From Lujinxingia sediminis (lineage in GTDB: Bacteria; Myxococcota_A; Bradymonadia; Bradymonadales; Bradymonadaceae), in the NCBI RefSeq assembly GCF_004005565.1, contig NZ_SADD01000005.1, forward strand, positions 186,001-250,000: 64,000 nt of DNA. The letters are read 5' to 3'. This document shows positions 16,647 through 25,805 of this stretch, piece by piece (position 1 is the stretch's first letter; the number at the start of each line of letters is the position of its first letter). The position numbers and the translations under genes were made by a program. Below the pieces are notes generated by a model. The model saw nothing but the letters and a program-made list of their open reading frames with translations. It did not search any database and was not told the DNA's origin.

Positions 16647-17759
16647 TCAGCTGATCTTTTCTTTGAGCTTGTCGAAGAACCCTCCCTTCTTGACCGGGAT
16701 GCCGCGCAACTCGGCGTAGCTCTCCAGATGCTCACGCTCTTTGGAGGAGATCTTCGTGGGGATCTCGACGTCGAAATGCACCACGAGGTGGCCGCGGCCG
16801 GAGCCCTGTACGCGCGCCAGGCCCTGGTTTTTGAGCACCAGAGTATCGCCGTGCTGCGTTCCAGGTTTAACGCTGATTGTTTCGTTGCTTTCCAGCGTCG
16901 GAATCTCAATCTCGGCGCCCAGGATCGCCTGTACAAAGCTGATCGGTTGGCGCAGGTGCAGATCTTCGTGGTCGCGCTCAAAGACCTCGCTCCGCTCCAC
17001 GTGAATGAACACATAGAGATCGCCCTGGGGACCTCCGCGCGTGCCAGCCTCACCCTCGCCGCCCAGACGAAGGCGCATCCCGGTATCGACACCGGCCGGG
17101 ATGGTGACGCTGACCTCACGTGTGGCCTGCTGTTTGCCCGAGCCGTGACAATCGCCGCAGGGATCTTCGATGCGTTTGCCGCTGCCCTGACAGTGCGGGC
17201 AGGTCGAGGTCAGCGTGAAGAAGCCCTGGCTGTGGTTGATCTGACCGCGCCCCTGGCAGGTCGAGCAGGTTACCGGCGAGGTGCCCGGTTTGGCACCGCT
17301 GCCCGAACAGGTCTCACAGTCGTTATGGCGCACGACCGATATGGTGCGCGAGGTGCCAAAGGCGGCCTCTTTAAAGGTCAGGTGAATGTCCTCACGAAGA
17401 TCCGAACCTCGCTGAGGTCCACCTCGCGGCCGTCCCCGACCGCCGCCAAAGCCGAACATATCGCCGAAGATGTCGCCGAATTGCGAGAAGATGTCGTCCA
17501 TCGAATGGAAGCCCGCTCCGGGACCCGCCGCACCGCGTACGCCCTCATGACCGAACCGGTCGTATCGGGCGCGTTTCTGAGCGTCGCTCAACACTTCGTA
17601 GGCTTCGGCAGCCTCCTTGAAGCTCGCCTCCGCTTCGGCATCATCCGGATTGCGGTCCGGATGGTACTTCATCGCCAGGCGTCGATAGGCTTTCTTGAGT
17701 TCTTTATCGTCGACGTCGCGGGAGACGCCGAGCACCTCGTAGTAATCGCGCTTACTCAT
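16647..17759 (-). CDS. dnaJ: Chaperone DnaJ (Hsp40)
   Basis: A 370-residue co-chaperone that delivers unfolded proteins to DnaK and stimulates its ATPase. All family parts are present in order. The J domain (1-70) has His33-Pro34-Asp35. A Gly/Phe-rich linker follows (about 75-120). The zinc domain has four CxxCxGxG repeats (Cys148/151, 165/168, 187/190, 201/204). The C-terminal substrate-binding domains complete it. Length is normal. dnaK, grpE and hrcA are not adjacent. I see no CIRCE inverted repeat upstream. A hairpin terminator follows the stop. Confidence 0.98.
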   Translation of the reverse strand: MSKRDYYEVLGVSRDVDDKELKKAYRRLAMKYHPDRNPDDAEAEASFKEAAEAYEVLSDAQKRARYDRFGHEGVRGAAGPGAGFHSMDDIFSQFGDIFGDMFGFGGGRGRPRGGPQRGSDLREDIHLTFKEAAFGTSRTISVVRHNDCETCSGSGAKPGTSPVTCSTCQGRGQINHSQGFFTLTSTCPHCQGSGKRIEDPCGDCHGSGKQQATREVSVTIPAGVDTGMRLRLGGEGEAGTRGGPQGDLYVFIHVERSEVFERDHEDLHLRQPISFVQAILGAEIEIPTLESNETISVKPGTQHGDTLVLKNQGLARVQGSGRGHLVVHFDVEIPTKISSKEREHLESYAELRGIPVKKGGFFDKLKEKIS

Positions 17760-18187
17760 AGGGGGGCTCGTCCTGGGCAGTGCATTCGTAGCATGAGATT
17801 TGGGGAGGGGTGCCGCGACCGCTCATCACAGTCCTTGCGACGCGGCCTGGCACTTCGGGCCAGAACCTCGCAACGCCCGGGCGCGCTTGTCAAGGCGGGC
17901 GGCCCGTCGGGCGGGGCACCTCAGCCCCCAGATTGTCGCCAATCTAGGCGCGGAGTTGCCGACGGCAAGTTGTGAAGCCACACTAACATAATGCAATCAC
18001 AGCGTAATCTTTGCGTACTCCTCTAACCACCACTGAACCCGTCGAGCTATTCCACGTGGCGTTCATCGTTGAGGCATCGGTCCCGGCCGGGTCGTGTTGG
18101 TCGGAGCAGGCTCGCGTCTAGGATCGAAGTGTCGTTCGTAGCGTCGGTCGCAGGCCCCAGGGCGCGCGACCCGAAGGAGACTTCTCG
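17760..18187. other. 428-bp divergent intergenic region (dnaJ / 2H phosphoesterase)
   Basis: No coding region is supported here. Three elements are visible. A perfect TTGACA on the minus strand (17888-17893) has GAGGTT 18 bp further on (17864-17869), a weak candidate dnaJ promoter. A perfect 13-bp palindrome TTGCCGACGGCAA lies at 17956-17968. A small inverted repeat GATTG/CAATC lies at 17931-17944. The stretch 17985-18030 is unusually AT-rich for this window. None of these is proven functional. Confidence 0.4.
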
Positions 18188-18730
18188 TTGTGGAGCAGGC
18201 TCATGTACGCCGTCGCCGCACGCCTTGGCCGCGATCTCGATGAGCGCATCGCGCGTCTCTGGGATCGCACCGAGCTTATCGCGCCTCACCAGATCCCGCG
18301 AGCGGGAAGGGTGCCTCACGTGTCGTTTCAGATGGTTGAGACGCCGCATCCACATGCCCTTGAGTTGCTCTTGCGTGAACCCTTTCCCGGGGCTCCCACC
18401 ACCATTCGAACCAGCGCTCTCGGGGTCTTCGCTCGTCCCCGCCAGGTGCTCTTTTTGAGCGTCGTGCGCGAACCGGCGCTCGACCGCTATTTTCAGGCCA
18501 TCAACGTGCGATTGATGGCCCAGGGATATCATTTGCACCCCCTTTACAGTCCGGCGATGTGGACGCCGCACATCTCCCTGGCGCTGGGGCCCTTTAGCCC
18601 GTCGACACTCTGTGCGCTCTTACGGGCGGGCACCGTCTACGAGGAGCTTCAGGGTTGTTGGGAACTCGGGCCCCTCTGCCTGCTCGGGCCCGCGACGCAA
18701 TCGGGACAACCCGCAACCCCCGCGTCCTGA
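18188..18730 (+). CDS. 2H phosphoesterase-like (2'-5' RNA ligase superfamily) protein
   Basis: A 180-residue protein with the two H-x-S/T motifs that define the 2H phosphoesterase fold: VPHVSFQ (His44, Ser46) and WTPHISLAL (His128, Ser130). The two motifs lie about 84 residues apart, as in the LigT/CPDase group. Members act on 2'-5' linkages or cyclic phosphates in RNA and nucleotides; the exact substrate is not predictable. TTG at 18188 has AAGGAGA 8 nt upstream; an in-frame ATG at 18203 with AGCAGG is the alternative. The residues around the motifs resemble the 2'-5' RNA ligase group only loosely. It stands alone between dnaJ and a convergent lipoprotein gene. Confidence 0.72.
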   Translation: MWSRLMYAVAARLGRDLDERIARLWDRTELIAPHQIPRAGRVPHVSFQMVETPHPHALELLLREPFPGAPTTIRTSALGVFARPRQVLFLSVVREPALDRYFQAINVRLMAQGYHLHPLYSPAMWTPHISLALGPFSPSTLCALLRAGTVYEELQGCWELGPLCLLGPATQSGQPATPAS

Positions 18731-18759
18731 GGTTGCATGGATCTGCCGCGGCGCTCCTG

Positions 18760-19686
18760 TCACTGCGCGTTCAAGTCCATGCCCGGCTGCCAGTTATCCA
18801 CGACCATCAGCTCGTGGCGATCGCCCAGTGCGTTGCAGAAGCCAGCGAAGAGCTGCCCGGCCAGGTACTGCGTGAAGGGCGGGTCGCTCTCACGCTCTTC
18901 CCGAAGTACGCTGTTAGCGTTTTGGCCGCCGTCGAGCTCTTCGCGATCGACCTGCTCCAGGTTGAGATAAAGCCTGCGCACGCCCTCGCCCAGATAGGCA
19001 AGCACCGAGGCCGTGCCGCCTGATTCGAGCGTCTCGACGATCCCGACCGCGCTATACCAGTCGTTGTTGCGCCCGTCGTCGTTGGCATCATAGGTGTTGT
19101 GAAAGAACACCATATCACCGATGGCCGGACGGCTGGAGTGGTAGACTTTGCCCTCATTACGACAGGCTCGGTAGAGCTCAGGCACGCTTGACGAGGCCTC
19201 CCCGGCAAAAACGACGCCGTTGAGCGCGAAGACGGCATGCACGTAGGCTGCTGCCAGAGGGCCATCGGCTTCAGGTGCCGCCGGGCCGCGTGGAGCAGGC
19301 GGGTGGGAGGCACTCTCGGCGTTGGACGCCGAACTTCCGGTGGCCGCGGCGCTCGGGCGGTAGCTTGCCAGGGCCGGGCGTTGCGGACGGGTGACGCTGT
19401 CGAGGGGCGCACGTGAGGGCGGGGTGGTCGCCGGCGCCGGACGACTTCGTCGCTGACCTGGCTGGGCCGGACCGCTGTTACTGCGGTACACGTACACGTG
19501 TGCGGGCAGCACCCCGGCCTGCGAGGTGCCCTCTTCCGAGAGCCCCCGTGCGCCCGGTGGCGCAAGTTCATCTTCCAACATCGGTGAGGCATACATATGA
19601 AAGGGCGCGCTGATTGATGCGGTGCATCCTGCACCTGCGATCGCCACCATCATTGCCCCGGTCCACTGCCACAGACTTCTCGCCAT
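18760..19686 (-). CDS. Lipoprotein with CHAP/NlpC-P60-like domain lacking the usual His
   Basis: A 308-residue exported protein. The signal peptide ends AGAGC (lipid Cys21). Residues 45-140 are a Pro/Ala/Ser/Arg-rich linker, followed by a cysteine-peptidase-like domain (about 145-290) with GDMVFFHNTYDANDDGR and then WYSAVGIVE. CHAP proteins of related bacteria have HVGIVE at this point; here the catalytic-His position reads Ala. The only Cys near the expected nucleophile region is in YRACRNEG. The domain is therefore probably inactive and used for binding. ATG 19686 is preferred over 19692 because GGGAG lies 7 nt before it. It is divergent from the kinase gene. Confidence 0.75.
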   Translation of the reverse strand: MARSLWQWTGAMMVAIAGAGCTASISAPFHMYASPMLEDELAPPGARGLSEEGTSQAGVLPAHVYVYRSNSGPAQPGQRRSRPAPATTPPSRAPLDSVTRPQRPALASYRPSAAATGSSASNAESASHPPAPRGPAAPEADGPLAAAYVHAVFALNGVVFAGEASSSVPELYRACRNEGKVYHSSRPAIGDMVFFHNTYDANDDGRNNDWYSAVGIVETLESGGTASVLAYLGEGVRRLYLNLEQVDREELDGGQNANSVLREERESDPPFTQYLAGQLFAGFCNALGDRHELMVVDNWQPGMDLNAQ

Positions 19687-19908
19687 CGTCATACTCCCTT
19701 AACATCCACTCAGGGATATCGCGTCGTCCGGACCCGGTGACCCTCCATGGCCCCTAAGTGCTTTGCCGGTGCGACGATTCGCAGTGTAAAGGAGAGTGGC
19801 GCGTCGCCAAGTTTTTTGCGTGCGCGACCCTGGCGAGGCGGCCGGGCTTGCCTGGTGGCCCGCTCTCTCATACCGTCGTGCCCTCAGACGGCCACAAGGA
19901 GCAGCCGC

Positions 19909-21417
19909 ATGACAACCACCCTCAAAGGCCCGGCGGCCATGCACGCCGACGCACAGTTTGGAAAGTACACCCTGATTCGGCAGATCGCCGTCGGAGGGAT
20001 GGCCGAGATCTGGCTGGCCGAGCAGCGCGGACCGGGCGGCTTTAATAAAGAGCTGGTGCTCAAGCGCATCCTTCCCCACCTGGCCCAGGAGGGGCAGGTC
20101 GCCCAGATGTTCCTCGATGAGGCGCGCATGGTCGCCCACCTCACTCACCCCAACATCGGGCAGGTCTTTGAACTCGGCGAGCTCGACGGCGAGTACTTCA
20201 TCGCCATGGAGTTCATCGACGGTCTCGACCTTGCCCGGCTCGCCGGTGCCCTCAAAGAGCGGGGATCACAGATCCCGTTGGCCTACGCCGTCAAGATCGT
20301 CACAGACCTGCTCGAAGCCCTCGATTACGCGCACGATTTCGTCGATCGCGACGGCAATCACGTCGGGCTCATTCACCGTGACATCTCCCCACAAAACGCA
20401 CTGATCTCCAATGATGGTGTCGTCAAGCTGGTGGACTTCGGGGTGGCCAAAGCCAGCATCAATACGACGAAGACTGAGTCCGGGGCGGTCAAAGGGAAGT
20501 TCGCCTACATGGCGCCCGAACAGATCGAGGGCAAGCCGCTCGACTGGCGCGCCGACATCTTCTCGATTGGTGTGCTCTTCTACGAGCTTCTCAGCGGAAT
20601 CAAGCCTTTTGGAGAAGATCTCAAAGCAGTCTCGATGATCCTCTCTCAAGACCCGGCTGATATCCGAACCTACCGTACCGATGTGCCCGAAGAGCTCGCG
20701 CGTATCATCGCGCGGGCCATGGCCAAGGACCGGGAAGCCCGCTTCGCCAACGCCGCAGAGATGCAGCGTGTCTTGCAGACCTTCATGCGCTCGTACACCG
20801 AGGTGGTGGGTACCCGTGAACTCTCCATTATGGTCCGCCAGCTGCGTGGGCTTGATCTGGCCAAGCCCACCGAGCAGCTCTTCGGTTTTGAGAAGCACGG
20901 CGTCACCTCGTCCGGACCCCGGCTGACCACGCGTGAGCTTCCCAGGGCGGATGTCGATCGTCGACACGCGCCGGGTCCCACTCTGGCGAGCTCGCCAGCC
21001 GCCGCCTCCCAGATCGAGGCCAATGAGCCCGGCCCGTCCGGTGGCAAGTCGGTGGCTCTGGTCGCGGGCTTCTCGCTCCTGATGGTCGGTCTGCTCGCCG
21101 CATTCTTTGTGGTGGGTTACCTGGTGATCGCTGGCGATAGAGACACCTCGGACGTTCCCCCAGCGTCGCCTACGGCGGCTGAGACGCCTCCCTCATCAAC
21201 GTCGTGGGCTCACGCCGACGGTCAGATCGTGGCGATCTCATCGCAGCCCTCCGCCGAGATCGTCGTCGATGGAGAGGTCGTCGGAAACACCCCCTTCCAG
21301 ACCACGTTGCGGCCGGGAACCTATCGCATCGAATTGCGCACGGGGGAGGTGACGCGCAAAGAGACCCTGAAGATCACTTCGACGAGCTCGATTCAACGCT
21401 TCCGCTATGATCTCTAA
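19909..21417 (+). CDS. Transmembrane Ser/Thr protein kinase with C-terminal PEGA domain
   Basis: A 502-residue kinase. The catalytic domain (residues 19-290) has glycine loop IAVGGMAEIW, Lys52, the catalytic loop HRDISPQN (Asp158) and metal-binding DFG (176-178), plus MAPEQIEG; all key residues are present. HRDISPQN is the form usual in myxobacterial kinases. A linker follows, then a single membrane helix (381-408) and an extracytoplasmic PEGA-like domain (about 440-500) containing AEIVVDGEVVGNTPFQ. ATG 19909 has AAGGAG 7 nt upstream; longer in-frame versions lack support. The 3' end overlaps the convergent unknown gene by 44 nt. The target is unknown. Confidence 0.93.
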   Translation: MTTTLKGPAAMHADAQFGKYTLIRQIAVGGMAEIWLAEQRGPGGFNKELVLKRILPHLAQEGQVAQMFLDEARMVAHLTHPNIGQVFELGELDGEYFIAMEFIDGLDLARLAGALKERGSQIPLAYAVKIVTDLLEALDYAHDFVDRDGNHVGLIHRDISPQNALISNDGVVKLVDFGVAKASINTTKTESGAVKGKFAYMAPEQIEGKPLDWRADIFSIGVLFYELLSGIKPFGEDLKAVSMILSQDPADIRTYRTDVPEELARIIARAMAKDREARFANAAEMQRVLQTFMRSYTEVVGTRELSIMVRQLRGLDLAKPTEQLFGFEKHGVTSSGPRLTTRELPRADVDRRHAPGPTLASSPAAASQIEANEPGPSGGKSVALVAGFSLLMVGLLAAFFVVGYLVIAGDRDTSDVPPASPTAAETPPSSTSWAHADGQIVAISSQPSAEIVVDGEVVGNTPFQTTLRPGTYRIELRTGEVTRKETLKITSTSSIQRFRYDL

Positions 21418-22378
21418 GCAGTTCCGCCCGGGTGTCGTCGACGACCCAGCCGTTGAAGCAGAAACGGCGACCGTGGGCCTCGGGGTCATCGGTGCGAACT
21501 TCGAGTCGAAGTTCCTTCTCGGGGGATAACGCGCGAAGGTCGATGGTGTGAGCCATCCAGCTCGCGTCGAACTTCCCAAGGGTGTGGGAGAGCACCTGCT
21601 CCTCACCGATGAAGACACGGTAGGTGAGCGGCTGCGCGCGCTCGTGGCGAGCGCCGCGCAGGTCAACGCCGGCACGCAAACGCAGCCAACTTCCGGCGGC
21701 GTCCTGCTCCTCTAGCAGCGCGTCGGCGGGATAGCTCACCCGGAGCACCTGGCCCTGCTTGAGCGCGTGAGCCCAGGCGCAACGCCGGGGATCATCACCC
21801 ACCTCCAAAAGCTCGCTGCCCACATAATGGCCTCCCGGGCAGTTCCAGCGTTTGCGGCGCGCATCCCATCGACGGCAGGGCGTGACGTTTTCGTCCGTTG
21901 CGCTCACATGCTCGACGCGAGCCTCGGGCAGTCGTGTGAGAAGTGAGGGGCCCAGCTGAAGTTCGGGGGGCAGGGCGTAAAGCTCGAGGCTGACCTCTCC
22001 GAGTTGCTTGGAAGAGACCCGCTCGGAGCCTGGAGGCAAGCGCGCCGCGCCGTCTTCGGCGCGCTCGGCCTCGGCGATCACCCAGACGCGCTCCATCCCC
22101 TGAAAATCCTCGATCTGCGGGTGGTGGTGGCGGTGCAGCAGGTTTCCAACCGGCCCCAGATGCACCATGGCGCTTTCCGACCAGGTCGGCTCCACCCGAA
22201 TGGCGTCCTCTGCCCGGGCCTGCTCCACCACCACGTCGGCAGCGCGTTTCCAATCCGCATCACTCGGGGCGTTGGCTGACCCGAGGAGCTGCGTTGCGAT
22301 GCTCAGACCACCTGCCAAAAGGAGCAGGCCCGCCCCGAGGAGCGGGCCCGCTTGATGCGCCCTGTGCGACTTCGACAT
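21374..22378 (-). CDS. Membrane-anchored protein of unknown function, downstream of nuoI
   Basis: A 334-residue protein I do not recognise. Residues 11-33 are one hydrophobic helix (signal anchor). The rest is outside or periplasmic, with four Cys clustered in PCRRWDARRKRWNCPGG and later CAWAH, and a beta-rich C-terminal half with LRLRAGVDLRG and RFCFNGWVVDD. ATG 22378 is chosen because GGAGA lies 6 nt before it and the anchor follows; an in-frame start at 22420 lies inside nuoI. It begins 28 nt after the nuoI stop on the same strand, so it is probably cotranscribed with complex I. It overlaps the convergent kinase gene by 44 nt. Confidence 0.7.
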   Translation of the reverse strand: MSKSHRAHQAGPLLGAGLLLLAGGLSIATQLLGSANAPSDADWKRAADVVVEQARAEDAIRVEPTWSESAMVHLGPVGNLLHRHHHPQIEDFQGMERVWVIAEAERAEDGAARLPPGSERVSSKQLGEVSLELYALPPELQLGPSLLTRLPEARVEHVSATDENVTPCRRWDARRKRWNCPGGHYVGSELLEVGDDPRRCAWAHALKQGQVLRVSYPADALLEEQDAAGSWLRLRAGVDLRGARHERAQPLTYRVFIGEEQVLSHTLGKFDASWMAHTIDLRALSPEKELRLEVRTDDPEAHGRRFCFNGWVVDDTRAELLRDHSGSVESSSSK

Positions 22379-22406
22379 GCCTGTCTCCAAGGCGACCTGG
22401 GTCGCT

Positions 22407-22937
22407 TTAGCGCTTGCCACCCTGAATAGCCTGCGAACGCCCGCCCAGGCTCATCAGTAGATCGCGATCGTAGAACGCCTCGCTACGCTCACCGTAGGGC
22501 GGCATGTGGCGTCCGGAGTCCATGCGGATCGCATCACATGGACAGGCCTCCACGCACAGGCCACAGACGATGCAGCGCAGCTCATCGATCACGAAGACCG
22601 AGGGATACTTCTCAATCGTCGGATCGTCATGTTCGGCAGCTTCAATATGGATGCAGTCCGCCGGGCAGATCGTCGAGCAGCACATGCACGCGACGCAACG
22701 CACCTGACCGTCGTCCCGAAGCATCAGTCGGTGCAAACCCCGGTAGCGTTCCGGGTAGACCGTCGGCTCCTCCGGGTAGTTGCGCGTAAAGATGGTGCGC
22801 TTTTCTTTGTTGGGGTTGAGGTTGCGGAAGAAGTGACCGGTGGTCACCGCAAGCCCGCGGATGATCTCAGGAATGTAGCTCTTCTCCCAGAGAGACTGCG
22901 GCTCACGATCGATTACTTTGACGTTCACGGTGGCCAT
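22407..22937 (-). CDS. nuoI: NADH-quinone oxidoreductase subunit I
   Basis: A 176-residue complex I subunit that carries two [4Fe-4S] clusters, N6a and N6b, passing electrons from NuoG toward NuoB. Both ferredoxin motifs are intact: Cys81, 84, 87, 91-Pro and Cys122, 125, 128, 132-Pro. The first motif has an extra Cys at 86, next to the ligand at 87. ATG 22937 is preferred to TTG 22940 because GAGG lies 7 nt upstream. It follows nuoH in the minus-strand cluster. Confidence 0.97.
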   Translation of the reverse strand: MATVNVKVIDREPQSLWEKSYIPEIIRGLAVTTGHFFRNLNPNKEKRTIFTRNYPEEPTVYPERYRGLHRLMLRDDGQVRCVACMCCSTICPADCIHIEAAEHDDPTIEKYPSVFVIDELRCIVCGLCVEACPCDAIRMDSGRHMPPYGERSEAFYDRDLLMSLGGRSQAIQGGKR

Positions 22938-23001
22938 CAACGACCTCGGTTCAGATGGCGAGGGCCGGGCCCCCCTGGAAAGGGTGCCCGACGAACTCGG
23001 A

Positions 23002-24147
23002 TTAAAGCAGGGTGACGATGAGCGCAGTCACAAAGAGATTGGCGATGCTCAGCGGAAGCAGAATCTTCCAACCCAGCGTCATAACCTGGTCGTAGCGGAA
23101 GCGGGGCAGCGTCCAGCGCATCATGAACTGAAGCCAGACCAGCACCAGGATCTTGAAGATCATCGCGTGCACACGCAGGAAGATCGAAATCCAGTACCAG
23201 GCCTGCTCACCAAAGGGCACCCAGTGGCTGTCGAAGATTCGGATGCCGTCGGCGTAGACGTAAGGAATCTGCCAGCCGCCCAGGAAGAGTACCGCAATCA
23301 GCGCTGCGATAAACACCGTGGCCGCGTACTCGGCCAGCTGCATGCCGGCGAACTTCATCGTGGAGTATTCGGTCAGGTAGCCGGCCACAATCTCGGACTC
23401 ACCCTCCGGGAGGTCGAAGGGCGCGCGCTTGGTCTCGGCCATCCCTGCCAAAAAGAAGAGGAAGAACGCCAGAGGCTGAACGACAACGCCCCACATCGGC
23501 AGCCAATCCCAGAGCAGGTAGCCCTGCATGCGCGCCATCTCGTTGAGATCCAGCGTGCCGTAAATCAGCAGGATCCCCGCCAGGCTAAGCCCCATGGAGA
23601 CCTCGTACGAGATCATCTGCGCGGAGGAGCGCAGTCCACCGAGAAGGCTGTACTTGCTGTTGGAGGCCCACCCTGCGATCGCCGCGCCGTAGACTGAGAT
23701 CGCCGCGATCGCAAACGCGAAGAGCAGCCCCGCATTCAGATGCATGATCGAGAAGTAGTTCTTCCACTCCCCACCCACACAGATCTCGGTGTATTCGGCC
23801 GTCGTCTGTACGGTGCCCGTGCAGTAGTGATCCATAAAGGGGATCACCGCCCAGCCGATCAGCGCCGGGGCAAGCACCAGGACCGGGGCAAGCGTGTGCA
23901 GAAAACGATTGGCGCCGGCCGGAACGATATTCTCCTTGAGCACCAACTTCAGGCCGTCGGCCAGGAAGTGGGGAATACCCAACACCCCGATCCCGAGGAT
24001 CTTGGCGCGGTTGGGGCCAACGCGGTTCTGGATCTTCGACGACTGCTTGCGGTCGCCCAGCAGGGTCAGCAGGCCGGCAACGGCCATAACAAACCCGAGG
24101 ACGATCACGAAGATCTTAACCAGACTAATGAGCACTTCGACCATCAT
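23002..24147 (-). CDS. nuoH: NADH-quinone oxidoreductase subunit H
   Basis: A 381-residue polytopic inner-membrane subunit (about eight helices) at the quinone-chamber junction between the peripheral and membrane arms of complex I. Family stretches are clear: AVAGLLTLLGDRKQSSKIQNRVGPN, ETKRAPFDLPEGESEIVAGY and YSTMKFAGMQLAEY. It has a longer periplasmic loop than usual around residues 100-135, with three Cys-containing turns (HYCTGTVQ, EICVGGEW). It sits between nuoG and nuoI. Confidence 0.97.
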   Translation of the reverse strand: MMVEVLISLVKIFVIVLGFVMAVAGLLTLLGDRKQSSKIQNRVGPNRAKILGIGVLGIPHFLADGLKLVLKENIVPAGANRFLHTLAPVLVLAPALIGWAVIPFMDHYCTGTVQTTAEYTEICVGGEWKNYFSIMHLNAGLLFAFAIAAISVYGAAIAGWASNSKYSLLGGLRSSAQMISYEVSMGLSLAGILLIYGTLDLNEMARMQGYLLWDWLPMWGVVVQPLAFFLFFLAGMAETKRAPFDLPEGESEIVAGYLTEYSTMKFAGMQLAEYAATVFIAALIAVLFLGGWQIPYVYADGIRIFDSHWVPFGEQAWYWISIFLRVHAMIFKILVLVWLQFMMRWTLPRFRYDQVMTLGWKILLPLSIANLFVTALIVTLL

Positions 24148-24201
24148 GATGATTTCATCCTTTCAACGAAGAGCGGCGCGTCGCGGCGAGCCTCAATTCC
24201 A

Positions 24202-25740
24202 TCACTCAGCAGGGGTCTGAGACGCCTCTTCTGTGGCCGCCGAGTCTTCGAACATCTCCTTACGGATCTGATGGACGAAGGTGTAAGTGAGCTTGTGATT
24301 CATCGCGCGGGCCAGTCGCATAAAGATCTGCCAGTGGGGCAGCGACTCACCCAGCGGCGCAAACGCGCGGTCGAATTCCTGGGCGATTCCGTCGAAGTTG
24401 ACGAAGGTGCCCTCGCTCTCGGCGTGGGAGCAGGCCGGCAGCGCGATATGCGCTTTGGTGGAGAGCTCCCCGTGGTGCTGAGCCTGAAGCACGAAGAGAT
24501 CGAGCTTGTCGAGAGCGTTCAAGAATCGAGCACTCTCGTCTGCGGCTACCGGGATCTGCGTCTCCATCATGTAGAGCGATGTCACCGTACCGCTCTCGAT
24601 GTCTGCAATCAGGGCGTCGAACCCTCGCAGTTCACCAGCGCTGCCAAAGATCGTATGCAGCCCACGGGTGTTGGGGTTCTTATCGGCCTTAATGAGGAAG
24701 TCATCTTCGAAGCCATCCGGGTTGCCGCCGACGTAGATGCGATCGGTGCCCAACACTTCCAGCGCGAAGCGACGCGCGAGGAAGAGGTCCTCGCAGCTTG
24801 CCTGCGGGCTGACCACAAAACCGAGGCTTCCGTTGTCTTCGATCGCACGACCGAGCTTGTCGGCAGCGGTGCCGCTGACGCCGTGCCAGTTGAGCTCCGC
24901 ACCGTTGCTCATCGGGCGCGTCAGGCGGTCGTTGTGAATCGCCTTGTAGGTGAGGCGGCCTGAGTCGCACATCCAGTAATCGTTGACGTCCGGGTTAAAG
25001 CGCGGACGGTAGCGCTGGACCTCGTTACGGAAATGCTCCAGGTGAATGTTACAGCCGTTGGAGCAACCTGTGCATACGCTGTCGGTGGAACTGAGCAGCC
25101 AGACCCGGCACTTAAAGCGAAAGTCGCGCGAGGTCAGTGCGCCCACCGGGCAAATGTCGGCGGTGCATACCGAGTAGGGGTTGTCGAGCGAGCGGCCCGG
25201 GAAGGGGCGAATCTCGGCGGCGTCACCACGCTGGATGATGGTCAACTCGTTGGTGCCCGTGATCTCCTCGCAGAAGCGCACGCAGCGGGTGCACAGAATG
25301 CAGCGCTCGCCATCGTAGAGGACCTCGGGGCCGATCGGGAAGACCTTGACCTTGGCCGTCTTCTCGGTGCGCAGGCGTGATTCCTGCGCATCGTAGGCCA
25401 TGTAGTAATCCTGGAGTTTGCACTCACCGGCCTGGTCGCAGATGGGGCAGTCGACCGGGTGGTTGATCAGGATAAATTCGAGCACGGCTTTTTGAGCCTT
25501 GATGACGCGCTCGCTGTTGGTGTTGACGACCATCCCGTCGCTGACCTGCGAATAACACGAAGGCTGCAGCTTCCAGGAGCCTTCCACCTCGACCAGACAC
25601 ATGCGGCAGTTGGCCGGGATCGACAGGGCGGGGTGGTAGCAGAAGTGGGGCACCTCGTAGCCGGCCTGGGCGGCCGCACGCAGGATGGTGGTCCCTTTCT
25701 CGACCTCGATCTCGGTACCGTTGATGGTGACTTTTGGCAT
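24202..25740 (-). CDS. nuoG: NADH-quinone oxidoreductase subunit G, short form
   Basis: A 512-residue complex I subunit. It carries the [2Fe-2S] cluster (Cys34, 45, 48, 62). The [4Fe-4S] N5 cluster has its unusual His ligand (His94, Cys98, 101, 107). Cluster N4 uses Cys147, 150, 153 and 197. The N7 cluster motif is also present (Cys223, 226, 230, then 27 residues, Cys258), as in E. coli and Thermus and unlike mitochondria. The molybdopterin-oxidoreductase-like C-terminal domain is much shorter than in NuoG of about 800-900 residues. GGAG lies 8 nt before the ATG. It lies between nuoD and nuoH. Confidence 0.95.
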   Translation of the reverse strand: MPKVTINGTEIEVEKGTTILRAAAQAGYEVPHFCYHPALSIPANCRMCLVEVEGSWKLQPSCYSQVSDGMVVNTNSERVIKAQKAVLEFILINHPVDCPICDQAGECKLQDYYMAYDAQESRLRTEKTAKVKVFPIGPEVLYDGERCILCTRCVRFCEEITGTNELTIIQRGDAAEIRPFPGRSLDNPYSVCTADICPVGALTSRDFRFKCRVWLLSSTDSVCTGCSNGCNIHLEHFRNEVQRYRPRFNPDVNDYWMCDSGRLTYKAIHNDRLTRPMSNGAELNWHGVSGTAADKLGRAIEDNGSLGFVVSPQASCEDLFLARRFALEVLGTDRIYVGGNPDGFEDDFLIKADKNPNTRGLHTIFGSAGELRGFDALIADIESGTVTSLYMMETQIPVAADESARFLNALDKLDLFVLQAQHHGELSTKAHIALPACSHAESEGTFVNFDGIAQEFDRAFAPLGESLPHWQIFMRLARAMNHKLTYTFVHQIRKEMFEDSAATEEASQTPAE

Positions 25741-25805
25741 TTGACTACTCCAGGGGTGGGCGCGCCCGCGTCGATGTGGCGAGCGCCTGAGACCACGCTC
25801 CGTAA

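Noticed and set aside
17760-18187. CIRCE element or heat-shock sigma promoter before dnaJ
   Set aside because: No TTAGCACTC-N9-GAGTGCTAA repeat and no CTTGAA/CCCCAT pair at proper spacing could be found.
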